A stretch of DNA of 64,000 nt from Eutreptiella sp. 'Long Island Sound 2002' (Eukaryota; Euglenozoa; Euglenophyceae; Eutreptiales; Eutreptiaceae), in assembly GCA_964036045.1 (NCBI GenBank), contig OZ038392.1, positions 22,966,090 to 23,030,089 on the forward strand, in the 5' to 3' direction. The position numbers and the translations under genes were made by a program. This document shows, piece by piece, positions 49,379 to 58,965 of the stretch (its first letter is position 1; each line of letters starts with the position of its first letter). Under the pieces are notes generated by a model that was not told the origin of the DNA, made no database searches, and saw nothing but the letters and a program-made list of their open reading frames with translations.

Positions 49379-51625
49379 GTGGGTGGGTGGGTGGGTGTTT
49401 CTGATGTTGGGGGCTGGGTGTGTGTCTCTGATGTTGGTGGGTGGGTGTCTCTAATGTGGGTGGGTGGGTGGGTGTCTCTGATGTTGGGGGGTGGGTGGGT
49501 GTGTGGTTGGGTGTCTCTGATGTGGGTGGGTGTCTCTGATGTTGGGGGGTGGGTGGGTGTCTGTGATGTGGGTGGGTGGCTGGGTGGGGTGGGCATCTCT
49601 GATGTGGGTGGGTGGGTCGGTGGGTGTCTCTGATGTTGGGGGATGTTGGGGGGTGGGTGTGTGAGTGGGTGGGTGTATGTGATGTTGGGGGGTGGGTGGG
49701 TGTCTCTGATGTTGGTGGGTGGGTGGGTGGGTGTCTCTGATGTTGGGGGGTAAGTGGGTGTCTCTTATGTGGGTGCGTGGGTGGGTGGGTGGGTGGGTGT
49801 CTCTTATTTGGGTGGGTGGGGGGCGGGGTGTCTCTGATGTTGGGGGGTGGGTGGGTGTCTCTGATGTGGCTTGGTGGGTGGGTGAATGGGTGTCTCTGAT
49901 GTTGGGGGGTGGGTGGGTGTCTGTGATGTGGGTGGGTGGCTGGGTGGGGTGGGTATCTGTGATGTGGGTGGGTGGGTCGGTGGGTGTCGGGGTGGCTGTG
50001 TGTCTCTGATGTGGGTGGGTGTGTGGGTGGGTGGGTGTCTCTGATGTTGGGGGTTGGGTGTGTGTCTCTGATGTGGGTGGGTGGGTGGGTGGGTGTCTCT
50101 GATGTTGGGGGATGGGTGGGTGTCTCTTATGTGGGTGGGTGGCCGGGTGGGTGGGTGGCTGTCTCTTATGTGGGTGGGTGGCCGTGTGGGTGGGTGGGTG
50201 TCTCTCATTTGCGTGGGTGGGGTGCTAGGTGTCTCTGATGTTGGGGGGTGGGTGGGTGTCTCTGATGTGGGTGGGTGGGTGGGTGTATTTGATGTGGGTG
50301 GGTGGGTGGGTGTCTCTGGTGTGGGTGGGTGGGTGGGTGGGTGGGTGTCTTTGATATTGGAGGGTGGGTGGGTGTCTGTGATGTTGGGGGGTCGGTGGGT
50401 GTTTCTGATGTGGGTGGGTGGGTGGGTGGGTGGCCGGGTGCCTCCGATGTGGGTGGATGGGTGGGTGGATGTCTTTGATGTGGGTGGTTGGGTGGGTGGT
50501 AGGGTGTCTTTGATGTTCGGGGGTCGGTGGGTGTCTCCGATGTTGGGGGGTGGGTGGGTGTCTCTGATGTGGATGGTTTGCTGGGTGTCTTTGATGTGGG
50601 TGGGTGGGTGCCGGGGTGTCTCCAATGTGGGTGGGTGGTTGGGTTGCTGTCTTTGATGTGGGTGGGTGGGTGGGTGTATTTGATGTGGGTGGGTGGGTGG
50701 GTGTATTTGATGTGGGTGGGTGGTTGTCTCTGATGTTGGGGGGTGGTTCAGTGTCTCTGATGTGGGTGGGTGGGTGGGTGGTTCTGATGTTGCGGGGTGG
50801 CTGGGTCTGTGATGTGGGTGGGTGGGTGGCTGGGTGGGTGTCTCTGATGTGGGTGGGTGGTTGGGTGTTTTTGATGTGGGTTGGTGGGTGTCTCTAATGT
50901 TAGGGGATGGGTGGGTGTTATTGATGTGGGTGGGTGGGTGGGTGGGTGGCTGGGTGTCTCTGATGTGGGTTGGTTGGTGGGTGGCCGGCTGTGTTTGATG
51001 TGGGTGGCTGGGTGTCTCTGATGTTGGGGGGTGGGTGGGTGTCTCTGATGTGGGTGCGTGGGTGGCTGTCTTTGATGTGGGTGGGTGGGTGGGTGGGTGG
51101 GTGTTTCTGATGTGGGTGGGTTGGTGGGTGTCTCTAATGTGGGTTGGTGGGTGGGTGGATGGGTGTCTCTGATGTTTGGGGGTGGGTGGGTGTCTGTGAT
51201 GTGGGTGGTTGGCTTGGTGGGGTGGGTATCTTTGATGTGGGTGGGTGGGTCGGTGGGTGTCGGGGTGGGTGTGTGTCTCTGATGTGGGTGGTTGTGTGTG
51301 TGGGTGGGTGGGTGTCTCTGATGTTGGGGGGTGGGTGGGTGTCTCTGATGTGGGTGGGTGGGTGGGTGGGTGTCTTTGATGTTGGGGGGTGGCTGGGTGT
51401 CTCTTATGTGGGTGGGTGGCCGGGTGGGGGGATGGGTGTGTCTTATTTGGGTGGGTGGGGGGCTGGGTGTCTCTGATGTGGGTGGTTGGGTGGGTGGGTG
51501 GGTGTCTCTGATATTGGGGGCTGGGTTGGTGTCTCTGATGTTGGGGGGTTGGTGGGCGGTTCTGATGTGGATGGTTTGGTGGGTGTCTTTGATGTGGGTC
51601 GGTGGGTGGGTGGGTGGGTGGATGG
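49379..51625. repeat. GGGT-rich minisatellite array 3
   Basis: 2.2 kb of the GGGT unit family. A composite segment (TGTGATGTGGGTGGGTGGCT, then GGGTGGGGTGGG, then GGGTCGGTGGGTGTC) recurs near 49,560, 49,920 and 51,190, showing higher-order structure. A - strand frame of about 630 residues is open across it but is only Pro/Thr/His repeat. Confidence 0.93.
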
Positions 51626-51796
51626 AGGAGGAGGAGCGCCTGCCACGGTCCCACGTATGGTGAGCCTTGGCGTCGTCCCCCGGGGGGTCCCACGCAGACC
51701 AGCCGAGGCAGTCCTCTGTCTTACCTCTGCTAGAGCAACACGAATCTCGTCGCACACCTGAGAACGCCCCTCCTAGCAGGCCGTCTGGGTCTCAGC
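51626..51796. repeat. X spacer module, copy 3, left part
   Basis: Matches copy 2 up to GGTCTCAGC, where the retrotransposon starts. The remainder of this copy resumes at 57,723. Confidence 0.92.
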
Positions 51797-51911
51797 TCTT
51801 AGCTCAGCCGTGCCTGAGCTTTGGTTTTGCTCGTCGGGTGGTGTGTGTGTGTGCATGCGTGTGTGCAGTGAGCCTCTGTACTTGTAGAGCATTTTTGCTT
51901 GTTGCCAGCAG
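51797..51911 (+). repeat. Left split direct repeat A1
   Basis: A 115-bp sequence starting TCTTAGCTCAGCCGTGCCTG and ending TTGCTTGTTGCCAGCAG, identical to A2 at 57,451-57,565. It probably includes promoter and recombination-end sequence. Confidence 0.95.
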
Positions 51912-51973
51912 ACCATAGGTGGTCACACGTAGAGCCTGCTCCGTGACACTTTGGAACGACCCGGTCTGTGAAT

Positions 51974-53023
51974 ATGTCAGTTGACGATTTTGCCGTCTTC
52001 GCGAAGGGAACAATTTGTTCCCAGTTCATTGATAGCGTTCCCATGCTAGAGATAGCCAGGGCTGCCTCGCAGGTGGAGATGAAGCTGTCGGTGCTGCTGG
52101 AACGCAGGTCAGAGTGGGAGGCTAGTTTCGTCGCCAAGTACGGAATCGAGTTGGGGGAGGTGGGGCTGGTGAAGATGATCGCCTCGTATTGCGTCATGGC
52201 CCAGTGCGACCTGGATGTGGCGTTGCTGGGCTTTGTCAAGGTGGAAGTACCACCCCAACAGCCGCAGACGGGGTCGCCAGAGCTTCAGGAGCTCAAGCAG
52301 TTGGTTCAGGGACAGGCCCTTGTGATGGAGGGCCTGCGCAAGCAGTTGGAGGCGGTCAGTGCCAAGGCCGAGGCGGAGTCCAAGAGGAAAATGGCGAAGG
52401 TCCCGCCGCTGTGTAAAGCGGAAATCGTGAAGGTGAGGGAGTTGGATTCTAAGCCCCAGTGGATCTTCGCCAGCCTTCTCGCGCTGTCCACCTTGTTGTG
52501 GCGCAGGGAGGTGCCCCAACACGAATACGTCTCCAAGTACAAGGACAAGGAAAAGTTCACGGACGCCATCCTGGACGAGCTGGCGCCGGTGGTGGACGCG
52601 GACTCCGCGGACACGGAAGTGTGGCAGCTGGAGTCCATGGATGATGACGAACTTACGCGCCTTCGGAGTTTTGTCCAGGCGGTCTGGACGTTCACGGTGA
52701 CTAGCCTGTCGGCGTACAGGGGCAAGAAGGGTTTGGACCCCGGACAGGTCGGCGAGGGGTCGGACGCGCCCGAGGATGCGTCCGATGTGCCTGTGCTGTC
52801 CGCTGGTTGTACGGGAGCGGCGGAGGAGGAGGTGGTGGGGCGGCGGCTGCAAGCCATGAAGGGTAAGTTCCGCGTTGAGGGGGGCCGCCGCCTGTACACC
52901 GCCAAGCCGGGCGCCGAGCCGATGGACGTCACCAATGCCCCGGTGACAGCGTGTCGGGCATGCAAGAACGCTGGGAGGGGAGTGAAACGGCATTGGTTTC
53001 ACGAGTGCCCCGGCTTTGACTGA
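51974..53023 (+). CDS. Gag-like protein of the YR retrotransposon
   Basis: A 349-residue ORF starting at the ATG at 51,974 (MSVDDFAVFAKGTIC), six bases after an in-frame GTG. It has a helical N-terminal half with a Gln/Leu-rich coiled-coil-like stretch (QELKQLVQGQALVMEGLRKQ). The C-terminal knuckle is CRACKNAGRGVKRHWFHEC, C-x2-C-x9-H-x4-C. Gag would package element RNA. It ends with TGA at 53,021-53,023. The recombinase ORF continues in the same frame with no other stop, so readthrough could make a Gag-YR fusion. The family of the N-terminal part is not recognised, and position plus zinc knuckle support the call. Confidence 0.8.
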   Translation: MSVDDFAVFAKGTICSQFIDSVPMLEIARAASQVEMKLSVLLERRSEWEASFVAKYGIELGEVGLVKMIASYCVMAQCDLDVALLGFVKVEVPPQQPQTGSPELQELKQLVQGQALVMEGLRKQLEAVSAKAEAESKRKMAKVPPLCKAEIVKVRELDSKPQWIFASLLALSTLLWRREVPQHEYVSKYKDKEKFTDAILDELAPVVDADSADTEVWQLESMDDDELTRLRSFVQAVWTFTVTSLSAYRGKKGLDPGQVGEGSDAPEDASDVPVLSAGCTGAAEEEVVGRRLQAMKGKFRVEGGRRLYTAKPGAEPMDVTNAPVTACRACKNAGRGVKRHWFHECPGFD

Positions 53024-54508
53024 TGGGGAAGCTGCCCCATCCGGCCCATCCCTCCCGAGCCCCGGGAGGCCTTGGTGGTTCTCGGACCGTCGGACTTCCG
53101 GGATGGCGAGGACGTGGTCTGGCGCCTGGTGTGGGCAGCGTGGAGACGGATATGGAAGGAGGATGAAATCACCTCCGTGGACGCCCTGCAGGCATCCTCC
53201 TGGGCAAAAAGCACCATGGGTACGTATTGTACCCACTTCCGCAAGATGGCCCTCTGGGTGGGCTACACGCCCACATCCGAGCTTGAACGAGCGGCGTGCC
53301 GCTACGTTTTCCAGTTATGGGGACTGGGGTACTCGGGAAGCTCCCTCAAGGTCGCAGTGTCGGCGTTCCGGGCGCTGGAGGACATGGGATGGCTACCCGC
53401 GTTCGTCAGTCGCCGGGTCTGGCGCTGTGCCAAGTGGGCGCCCACGGAGCCGGCCCTACGGCCCTACGCAGGTTTGGACGACCTCCGCAACTTCGCGCTG
53501 GCTTGCACGGAGCGACCGCAGTGGACCGTCTATGGGATGGCAGTCCTGGCATTCACCTGCATTCTGCGGGTGGGTGAGGCCGCGCCCCTCCGAAGGGGGG
53601 GATCCCGGTGTCGGGGATTGGCGTTCCGCACGGTCAAGGTGGCGCCGCGCATCGTGCGCAGGCGACTCGGGAAGTATGCCCAAGAGTGGCTGGGCTGGCT
53701 CGATGCCACGGGGGCCACGTCTGCTGTCGTCGGAGCGCCATTCTGTCCGCAGGGACCAGCTTTCATGCAGTCGGTCATGGCTGCCGCGTTGGGGGGCAGC
53801 GACAACCCCCACGCCAGGTGGCACGCATGGAGGCGAGGGGGCTCCGCGGCCCTGCGATGGTTGGGGCTGCCCATCAAGTGGCTGGCTTGGTGGGGGCGGT
53901 GGCTTTCGGAGACGGTGGCAGTCCACTACGCCGACGCGCCCGACGACTTCGTCGTCACGACCGAGGCTGTCCTCCCCTGGCCCCCTGATAACCATGCAGG
54001 AGAGTTCGTTTGGCGCGCCGTGTCCCTCCGGGACGTTTTCCCGAAGGAGCTCCTGGAGCTCTGTGCCCCTGATGCCGATGAGCCCCCACAATGGGGAGGT
54101 GACGGGGATGGGTCGGCAGGAGGTCGGGGTGGATCGTGCCCTGGGGAGTCCGCGAGTCCTGCCGCTGCGGAAGCTGCTGGGAGGGAGGACCGGGCTGGCG
54201 CACGTGACCCGGGGGCCCCTCCGGCCCTTACGGCTGTTGAGGGGTCCTCAGGACGCGGGCGCCGGCCGCGGGGGGACGGGGGGGGGGAAGTCATTGATGT
54301 GGATGCAGACCCCCCACCTGCCTCCGCAGCAGGCTCCTCCATCAGGCGGCTGCGCATCGCGGCCCGCAGGACGGGTGAGGTCGCGTCCGTCTTGGGCAAG
54401 CGGAAGGCCGCGGGCCCGGCCAGGATTGTGGGTGCGGCTGCCCGAACGGCAATTTCCCGTCGCGTCGGAGCTGGGTCAGTGGGTGCGGGAGCGCCTTCGG
54501 ACCGGTGA
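53024..54508 (+). CDS. Tyrosine recombinase (YR integrase) of the retrotransposon
   Basis: The frame is open from just after the gag TGA to TGA at 54,506-54,508. WAKSTMGTYCTHFRKMALWV fits the N-terminal core-binding domain. In the catalytic domain CILRVGEAAPL holds the first Arg, HAWRRGGSAALRWLGLP the H-x-x-R box, and GRWLSETVAVHYADAP the likely Tyr nucleophile. The enzyme would integrate a circular DNA copy, which explains the absence of target-site duplication. The first in-frame ATG (53,216) lies inside the core-binding domain, so translation probably begins by readthrough from gag or at a non-ATG codon. The C-terminal 150 residues are Pro/Gly/Arg-rich and overlap the next ORF. Confidence 0.85.
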   Translation, partial: WGSCPIRPIPPEPREALVVLGPSDFRDGEDVVWRLVWAAWRRIWKEDEITSVDALQASSWAKSTMGTYCTHFRKMALWVGYTPTSELERAACRYVFQLWGLGYSGSSLKVAVSAFRALEDMGWLPAFVSRRVWRCAKWAPTEPALRPYAGLDDLRNFALACTERPQWTVYGMAVLAFTCILRVGEAAPLRRGGSRCRGLAFRTVKVAPRIVRRRLGKYAQEWLGWLDATGATSAVVGAPFCPQGPAFMQSVMAAALGGSDNPHARWHAWRRGGSAALRWLGLPIKWLAWWGRWLSETVAVHYADAPDDFVVTTEAVLPWPPDNHAGEFVWRAVSLRDVFPKELLELCAPDADEPPQWGGDGDGSAGGRGGSCPGESASPAAAEAAGREDRAGARDPGAPPALTAVEGSSGRGRRPRGDGGGEVIDVDADPPPASAAGSSIRRLRIAARRTGEVASVLGKRKAAGPARIVGAAARTAISRRVGAGSVGAGAPSDR

Positions 54509-56494
54509 GTGGGACGCCTGGTTGTGCTCCCTGCGGGCTTGTCTGCCCCGCGCACCGCCTGGTTTACTGGAGCGTCGCCTGTTGCAGTTTCTGGAGTGGG
54601 GCAGTGAAGCTGCCCGTGATCTCAGACAGCCGGAGTTTCTGCGAGTCTTGGCTGTGGCTTTGTCCTCATTTAGCCCTGAGGTTTGGGAGTCGCTCTTGTA
54701 TGATTCGACGTCGCCCAAATTGCTTATGCAGCGTATCAGGGAGGAGGTATTGGCGCGGGGTTTGGGGCCGGTGGGGCGTGTGGATATCCCCCGCGAGGTC
54801 TGGGATAGTTGTGTGCCGGACGGCTTCGCAGAGTTGGTAGGCAGGCAGTTTTCTGGGATAATTCCCCCATCGGATGAGGCGGTGGTCATGATGAGGGCAT
54901 TGCGGGACCAGGGTTTGCTTTTCCCCCTGCCGCCGGGGTCACCTGGGCCCAATGGGGGTGTTTTTGCGATACCCAAGACGGAGGAGAAGTGCAGTTTGAT
55001 TGTCAATCTGGTGCCCCTTAATGAGGAGATGCGGTCTCGGCCGGAGAAGTTCTCCCTCCCCTCTGTGGAGGTGTTGGCCCTTTTGGCGCAGGTGGCACAG
55101 CAAGGGTCCTCCTTTTTCCTCCCCTCTTTTTATGCCCGAGCGCGTTGCATGAGGCCGGTGTGGGATATTCTGTCCCTGCCGGGGGGGGGGGGGAAGAGCT
55201 GTGCATGTGCCACATTGACCTGAGTAATTGCTTTTGGTCACTTCAGCTGCCGCGCGAGTTCTGGGGGGCCTTTCGCGTCTCGGATGGAGAGGGGGGGGTG
55301 TTGGCTTTCCGGTGCTTGCCCTTTGGGTGGAAGTACAGCCCCCTCCTGTGCCAGCGAGTGTTAGAGGGTCTGGTGGCCGGCGCGGGGCTGTTGGGGGTGC
55401 TGGTTTTAATTTACTTGGATGATGTCCTGGTTGTGGGGCGCGGCCGCGCGCGTGTGCGAGAGCAGACGGCAAGGGCGGCGGAGGCGTTGCGCCGTGCAGG
55501 TGCTGTAGTCAGCCCAAAGAGTACGTTAGAGCCTGTGCAGCGGCTGGTGTGGCTGGGGAAGGATATTGATTTGCAGGGGGGGGAGGTGCGGACTGCTGGC
55601 AACGCGTGGGAAGCTCTGTTTGCGCATTGGTTGAGGTTGTCTGTGGGACCCTGTAGGGTAAAACGGCTGCAGCAGTTCTTGGGGCGGGCACAGTGGATAT
55701 GTCGCCCGGGTTCTGGGCACAGTCCGCACCTGTCTGGTGTGTGGGCTCATGTGCTCTGGGCGCCCCCCCGGCTGCCGTTTACCCCAGTGCGTTTGCTTAA
55801 GTCTATGTGCGTGGCGTGCGTGCTTGCCAGGAGGCAATGGTCAGTGGTGTCCCTCCCCAGGGTGGTGAAGCGATCGCCGTTGGTTGTTTACGTCGACGCG
55901 GCGCTGGACGCGGGTGAATACCGGCTGGGCCTGTTTTCGATGGATGTGGGTTCTCGATCGGTTGTGCCCGCGGAGCAACCGCCCAACCAGCAGTGTGCGG
56001 AGGCTGCCGCGCTGCTCTGGGGCTTGAAGCTCATCCTCAATGTAGGCGTTCGGGAGGCCCATTTGTTTGGGGATAATGCGGCGGCGCTAGTGCAGTTCCT
56101 TCGGTGTAAAGCCAAGGTGGGGCGTAAATTCCAGCAGTCCATTCTGAAGCGTTTCCGCTACCTGTGGGCGTCGTGCCCAGGCTTCACGGTATATATGCAC
56201 TGGGTGCGTGGTTCACATAATCCCGCTGATCCTATCAGTAGGTTGAGTGACAACTTCAATGGAGATCTGGGTTTGGCGCGCGAGGTGGCGGCGCGCAGGG
56301 TTGGGGATCTCTGGGCCTTTCCCGATAGGCGCACGGTTTTTTTGTGGACCCTGGGGGTGCCTATGGGGCCCTTTGTTCTGCCGCATTCGTGGAGAGCGGG
56401 CCTGTGGTCCCCGGGGGGTGGTGAAGGGGGGGCGGAGTTCCACGAGGTTTTTTTGCAGTACCGCTTGGAGGAGTCGGTGGGTGCAATGACTTAG
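54297..56494 (+). CDS. Reverse transcriptase and RNase H of the retrotransposon (frame change at a G run)
   Basis: The upstream part reads in one frame from an ATG at 54,297, overlapping YR by about 210 bases, to the 13-G run at 55,181-55,193. The rest is in another frame to TAG at 56,494. RT motifs are FAIPKTEEKCSLIVNLVPLN (fingers), CHIDLSNCFWSLQLP (motif A), RCLPFGWKYSPLLCQRVLE (motif B) and VLIYLDDVLVVG (motif C, YLDD). RNase H follows: VYVDAALDAGEYRLGLF (Asp), CAEAAALLWGLKLIL (Glu), AHLFGDNAAALVQFL (Asp) and HWVRGSHNPADPISR. These make cDNA from element RNA. The G run may be a slippage site, a recent mutation or a sequencing error. The domain content and flanking repeats place it in the YR retrotransposon order. 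Confidence 0.85.
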
Positions 56495-57358
56495 AGGGTG
56501 GTGGTGTCGCTGACGGACTGGAACGGGGGTCGTCGTACCCCCGTCCCGTATCTATGGGTGCAGGGGTCTTATCCCTTGGTGGTGAGAATAGCTGGCCACT
56601 TCAGGCCGTTGGTGTAGTCTGTTTTTTGGGTGGTCAGCCGGTCTCCGAGGGGCTGGGGTGGGAGTGTGCGCTCACCCTTTGCTTTGCGTTCTGTGTCAGG
56701 TCTCTGAGTGCCACCCTGGGATGGCCGGGCTGCTTTGCGCCCGGGCATTGCTCGCGCATTTGTGGGCGTTTTTTGGCTTCCACGGCTGCGCCAATGTTCT
56801 GGTTGTTGTGTGTGGCTCGTATTCTCTCTGCGTTTTGGCAGGTCCAGTGTGCGCAGGCGGGAGCCCTCCGGGCGATTGTCTGTAGAGGCGGCCCTGCCCT
56901 GCGTGGATGTCGCGGGCTGGTTTTGTGGTTATGGGCCGGGCGTTGGTCCTTTGGCCTGCACCGCTGCCACTTTGTTGTGGGTCCGGGGTCCATGCTTTCT
57001 TAGGGTTGGAGCTGGGTTGGGCGCTGGCCCGCCTTTTTGAGATCTGCTGCGGATCTCAGGGGTGCTGCCCTGGGCTGACCGGGCAGCTCTGCGACAGGGC
57101 GGCAGTGCCTGACGGTCGCTGTACATTTACCGCTTCCTCATTGGCGGCGGCAGGGGTCGTCCAAGCTCTCCTGGGCTTGGTCTGCGGACGCCTGAAGCCT
57201 GGCGGGTGGCGCCGGTGTGTGCGGGGCGCCTTTGGCGATTTATGTTTGGGGCGGCCGTATACTTCGAGGGTGTGGCGTGCGTTGCGCATGGGAGCCGCTG
57301 GGTCTCAGACCCGGGGGGGGGGGGGGGGGGGTTATGCGGCAGTTTGGCATGAACGAGA
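56495..57358 (+). other. 3' noncoding region of the retrotransposon
   Basis: Between the RT-RNase H stop and B1. A frame at 56,554-57,003 is Cys/Trp-rich but resembles nothing I know. No Dam-type methyltransferase motif is seen. A 20-G run lies near 57,313-57,331. Confidence 0.55.
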
Positions 57359-57450
57359 CCCACGAGGAGGCGGCACACTGACGAGATGTGCCACAGGAGA
57401 CGTGCGTGTTTTGCCTCGTGTTTGCGTGTTTGCTTGTGGTTTTAGCAAAA
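57359..57450 (+). repeat. Internal split direct repeat B1
   Basis: 92 bp starting CCCACGAGGAGGCGGCACAC and ending GGTTTTAGCAAAA, identical to B2 at 57,631-57,722 and directly abutting A2. Confidence 0.95.
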
Positions 57451-57565
57451 TCTTAGCTCAGCCGTGCCTGAGCTTTGGTTTTGCTCGTCGGGTGGTGTGT
57501 GTGTGTGCATGCGTGTGTGCAGTGAGCCTCTGTACTTGTAGAGCATTTTTGCTTGTTGCCAGCAG
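57451..57565 (+). repeat. Internal split direct repeat A2
   Basis: 115 bp identical to A1. The B1/A2 boundary (AGCAAAA|TCTTAGC) reproduces the junction expected of a circular intermediate. Confidence 0.95.
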
Positions 57566-57630
57566 CCCACCCGTCCCACCCAATGACGCTATTTGCGACT
57601 TCTATTGCCCATACCGGGCTTTTGTGACTG

Positions 57631-57722
57631 CCCACGAGGAGGCGGCACACTGACGAGATGTGCCACAGGAGACGTGCGTGTTTTGCCTCGTGTTTGCGTG
57701 TTTGCTTGTGGTTTTAGCAAAA
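57631..57722 (+). repeat. Right split direct repeat B2
   Basis: 92 bp identical to B1. It ends at AGCAAAA, after which the interrupted X module resumes at GTCGATGTACG. Confidence 0.95.
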
Positions 57723-57925
57723 GTCGATGTACGACAACGCTACAGTCCGATCTGCTCTCCGGTCCCGGCCACCGACCGCTCCAAACTGTCCTGGATCCAC
57801 CCGAGGTAGCGTCCCAAGATCAACGGTCACGGAAGGTGTGGGTCTCCCGGGGCATCACCCCCGACTTAAAAACGTCGCCGGGCTAAATAGAACGCGGCCC
57901 AGCACGACTATGCGCACTGCCGGCG
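57723..57925. repeat. X spacer module, copy 3, right part
   Basis: Continues exactly where the left part stopped (GTCGATGTACGACAACGCTA) and runs through GGGCATCACCCC. Confidence 0.92.
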
Positions 57926-58965
57926 GGCTGAGTACCGCCGGTGTCGCAAGTACGGTCACGCTACACGATCACGTGTACCGCCGGTGGCCTGGGCACCCCC
58001 GGGTTCTGTCAGTGCGGGACGTGCGTCACAGCCACAGCACCACGGTGGTGCACCGCTGTGGAGGTCACCGACGACGCCCGGCCGCAAAGGCCCAGCCCAA
58101 ACGACGAGCCCTACGATACGTGCACCGAGACGGCACGTGACCGAGAAAGTGGCACCACGATGGTGCCCGAGCGAGACGGCGACGTTCGCCGATGGCACGA
58201 GAGGCGGTGAGTACCGCCGATGACACGTCACCTTTGCACGGGGTGTCACGGAGATTGGCGGAGCGCCAGGTGCAGACCCTGCCATGGTGCCTCGAGTATT
58301 GGCCTGGAGGATACACCATGGCCAGGCTGGCACACGAAAACCATCTGGGCAGCGCCACGGTGGCACTCTGCCCTGAAGGTTGCGCCACGACGGCGCAAGT
58401 ACGTTGAGTGCACCACGGTGGTGCCATGTCACTGAACTGGTGCCACGTCGGAGCAGGGCTGTCTGGGCAGCGCCGCGGTGGCGCCCTGCCCTGAAGATCG
58501 CGCCACGATGGCGCACGTTTTCGCACCACGATGACGCTCTGCCACTGAACTGGCGGCACGGAGGCATAGGGCTGTCCGGGCGGTGCCACGACGGCGCCGT
58601 GCCCCGAAGATTGCGCCACGGCGGCACACGTGCACGTTGACTGCACCACGATGGTGTGCTGCCACTGAAGTGGCGCCACGTTGGCGCTTGATTGTTTGGG
58701 CGGCGCCACGGCGGCGCTCTGCCGAGAAGGCCGCGCCACGATGGCGCTCTGCCCAGAAGGCCGCGCCACGACGGCGCACGGGTACGTTCGTGGCACCATT
58801 ATGGTGCCTTTCCAGTGAGCTCGCGCCATGTCGGCGCAGAGCTGTCGCGGCGCCGCCACGGTGGCGCTCCACTCTTGCGGTCACGTCACGGTGACGCACG
58901 TATTTGTCGGCGGCACCACGGTGGTACCCTGCCACTAAGCCGGCGCTACGTTGGCGTCTGGCGGT
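57926..58965. repeat. Y hairpin minisatellite, copy 2
   Basis: From about 58,350 short palindromes recur at about 30-bp pitch: TGCGCCACGACGGCGCA (58,380), GCACCACGGTGGTGCC (58,410), GCGCCACGATGGCGC (58,734), GCGCCACGACGGCGC (58,764), GGCACCATTATGGTGCC (58,792). The linkers also recur (CTCTGCCACTGAACTGG, CTCTGCCCAGAAGGCC). The first 400 bp are a more diverged version. Confidence 0.88.

Larger units (their letters stand above)
51797..57722 (+). mobile_element. Tyrosine-recombinase (DIRS/PAT-type) retrotransposon, full length
   Basis: The element has split direct repeats: A1 (51,797-51,911), then after the coding region B1 (57,359-57,450) directly joined to A2 (57,451-57,565), a 65-bp spacer, and B2 (57,631-57,722). 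A1 equals A2 (115 bp) and B1 equals B2 (92 bp) with no mismatch, so the insertion is young. The outer ends, B2 then A1, would join on a circle to give the internal B1-A2 junction, the known signature of this order. It encodes gag, a tyrosine recombinase, RT and RNase H. Comparison with the intact X copy at 48,232/48,233 shows clean insertion without target-site duplication. No methyltransferase domain was found. Confidence 0.93.

Noticed and set aside
47112-51755. Long Pro/Thr/His-rich ORFs on the - strand and Gly/Val/Trp-rich ORFs on the + strand of the GGGT arrays
   Set aside because: The repeat unit has no stops in these frames. Length varies with copy number, several frames are open at once, and no start context or domain is present.
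53016-54296. First part of a + strand frame open from 53,016 to 55,223
   Set aside because: Up to about 54.3 kb it is a shadow of the recombinase frame, low in recognisable motifs. Only its downstream part (RT fingers) is real.
56554-57003. Methyltransferase or other extra ORF after RNase H in the YR element
   Set aside because: The frame is Cys/Trp/Gly-rich, without the DPPY-type motif of Dam methyltransferases found in some DIRS and PAT elements.
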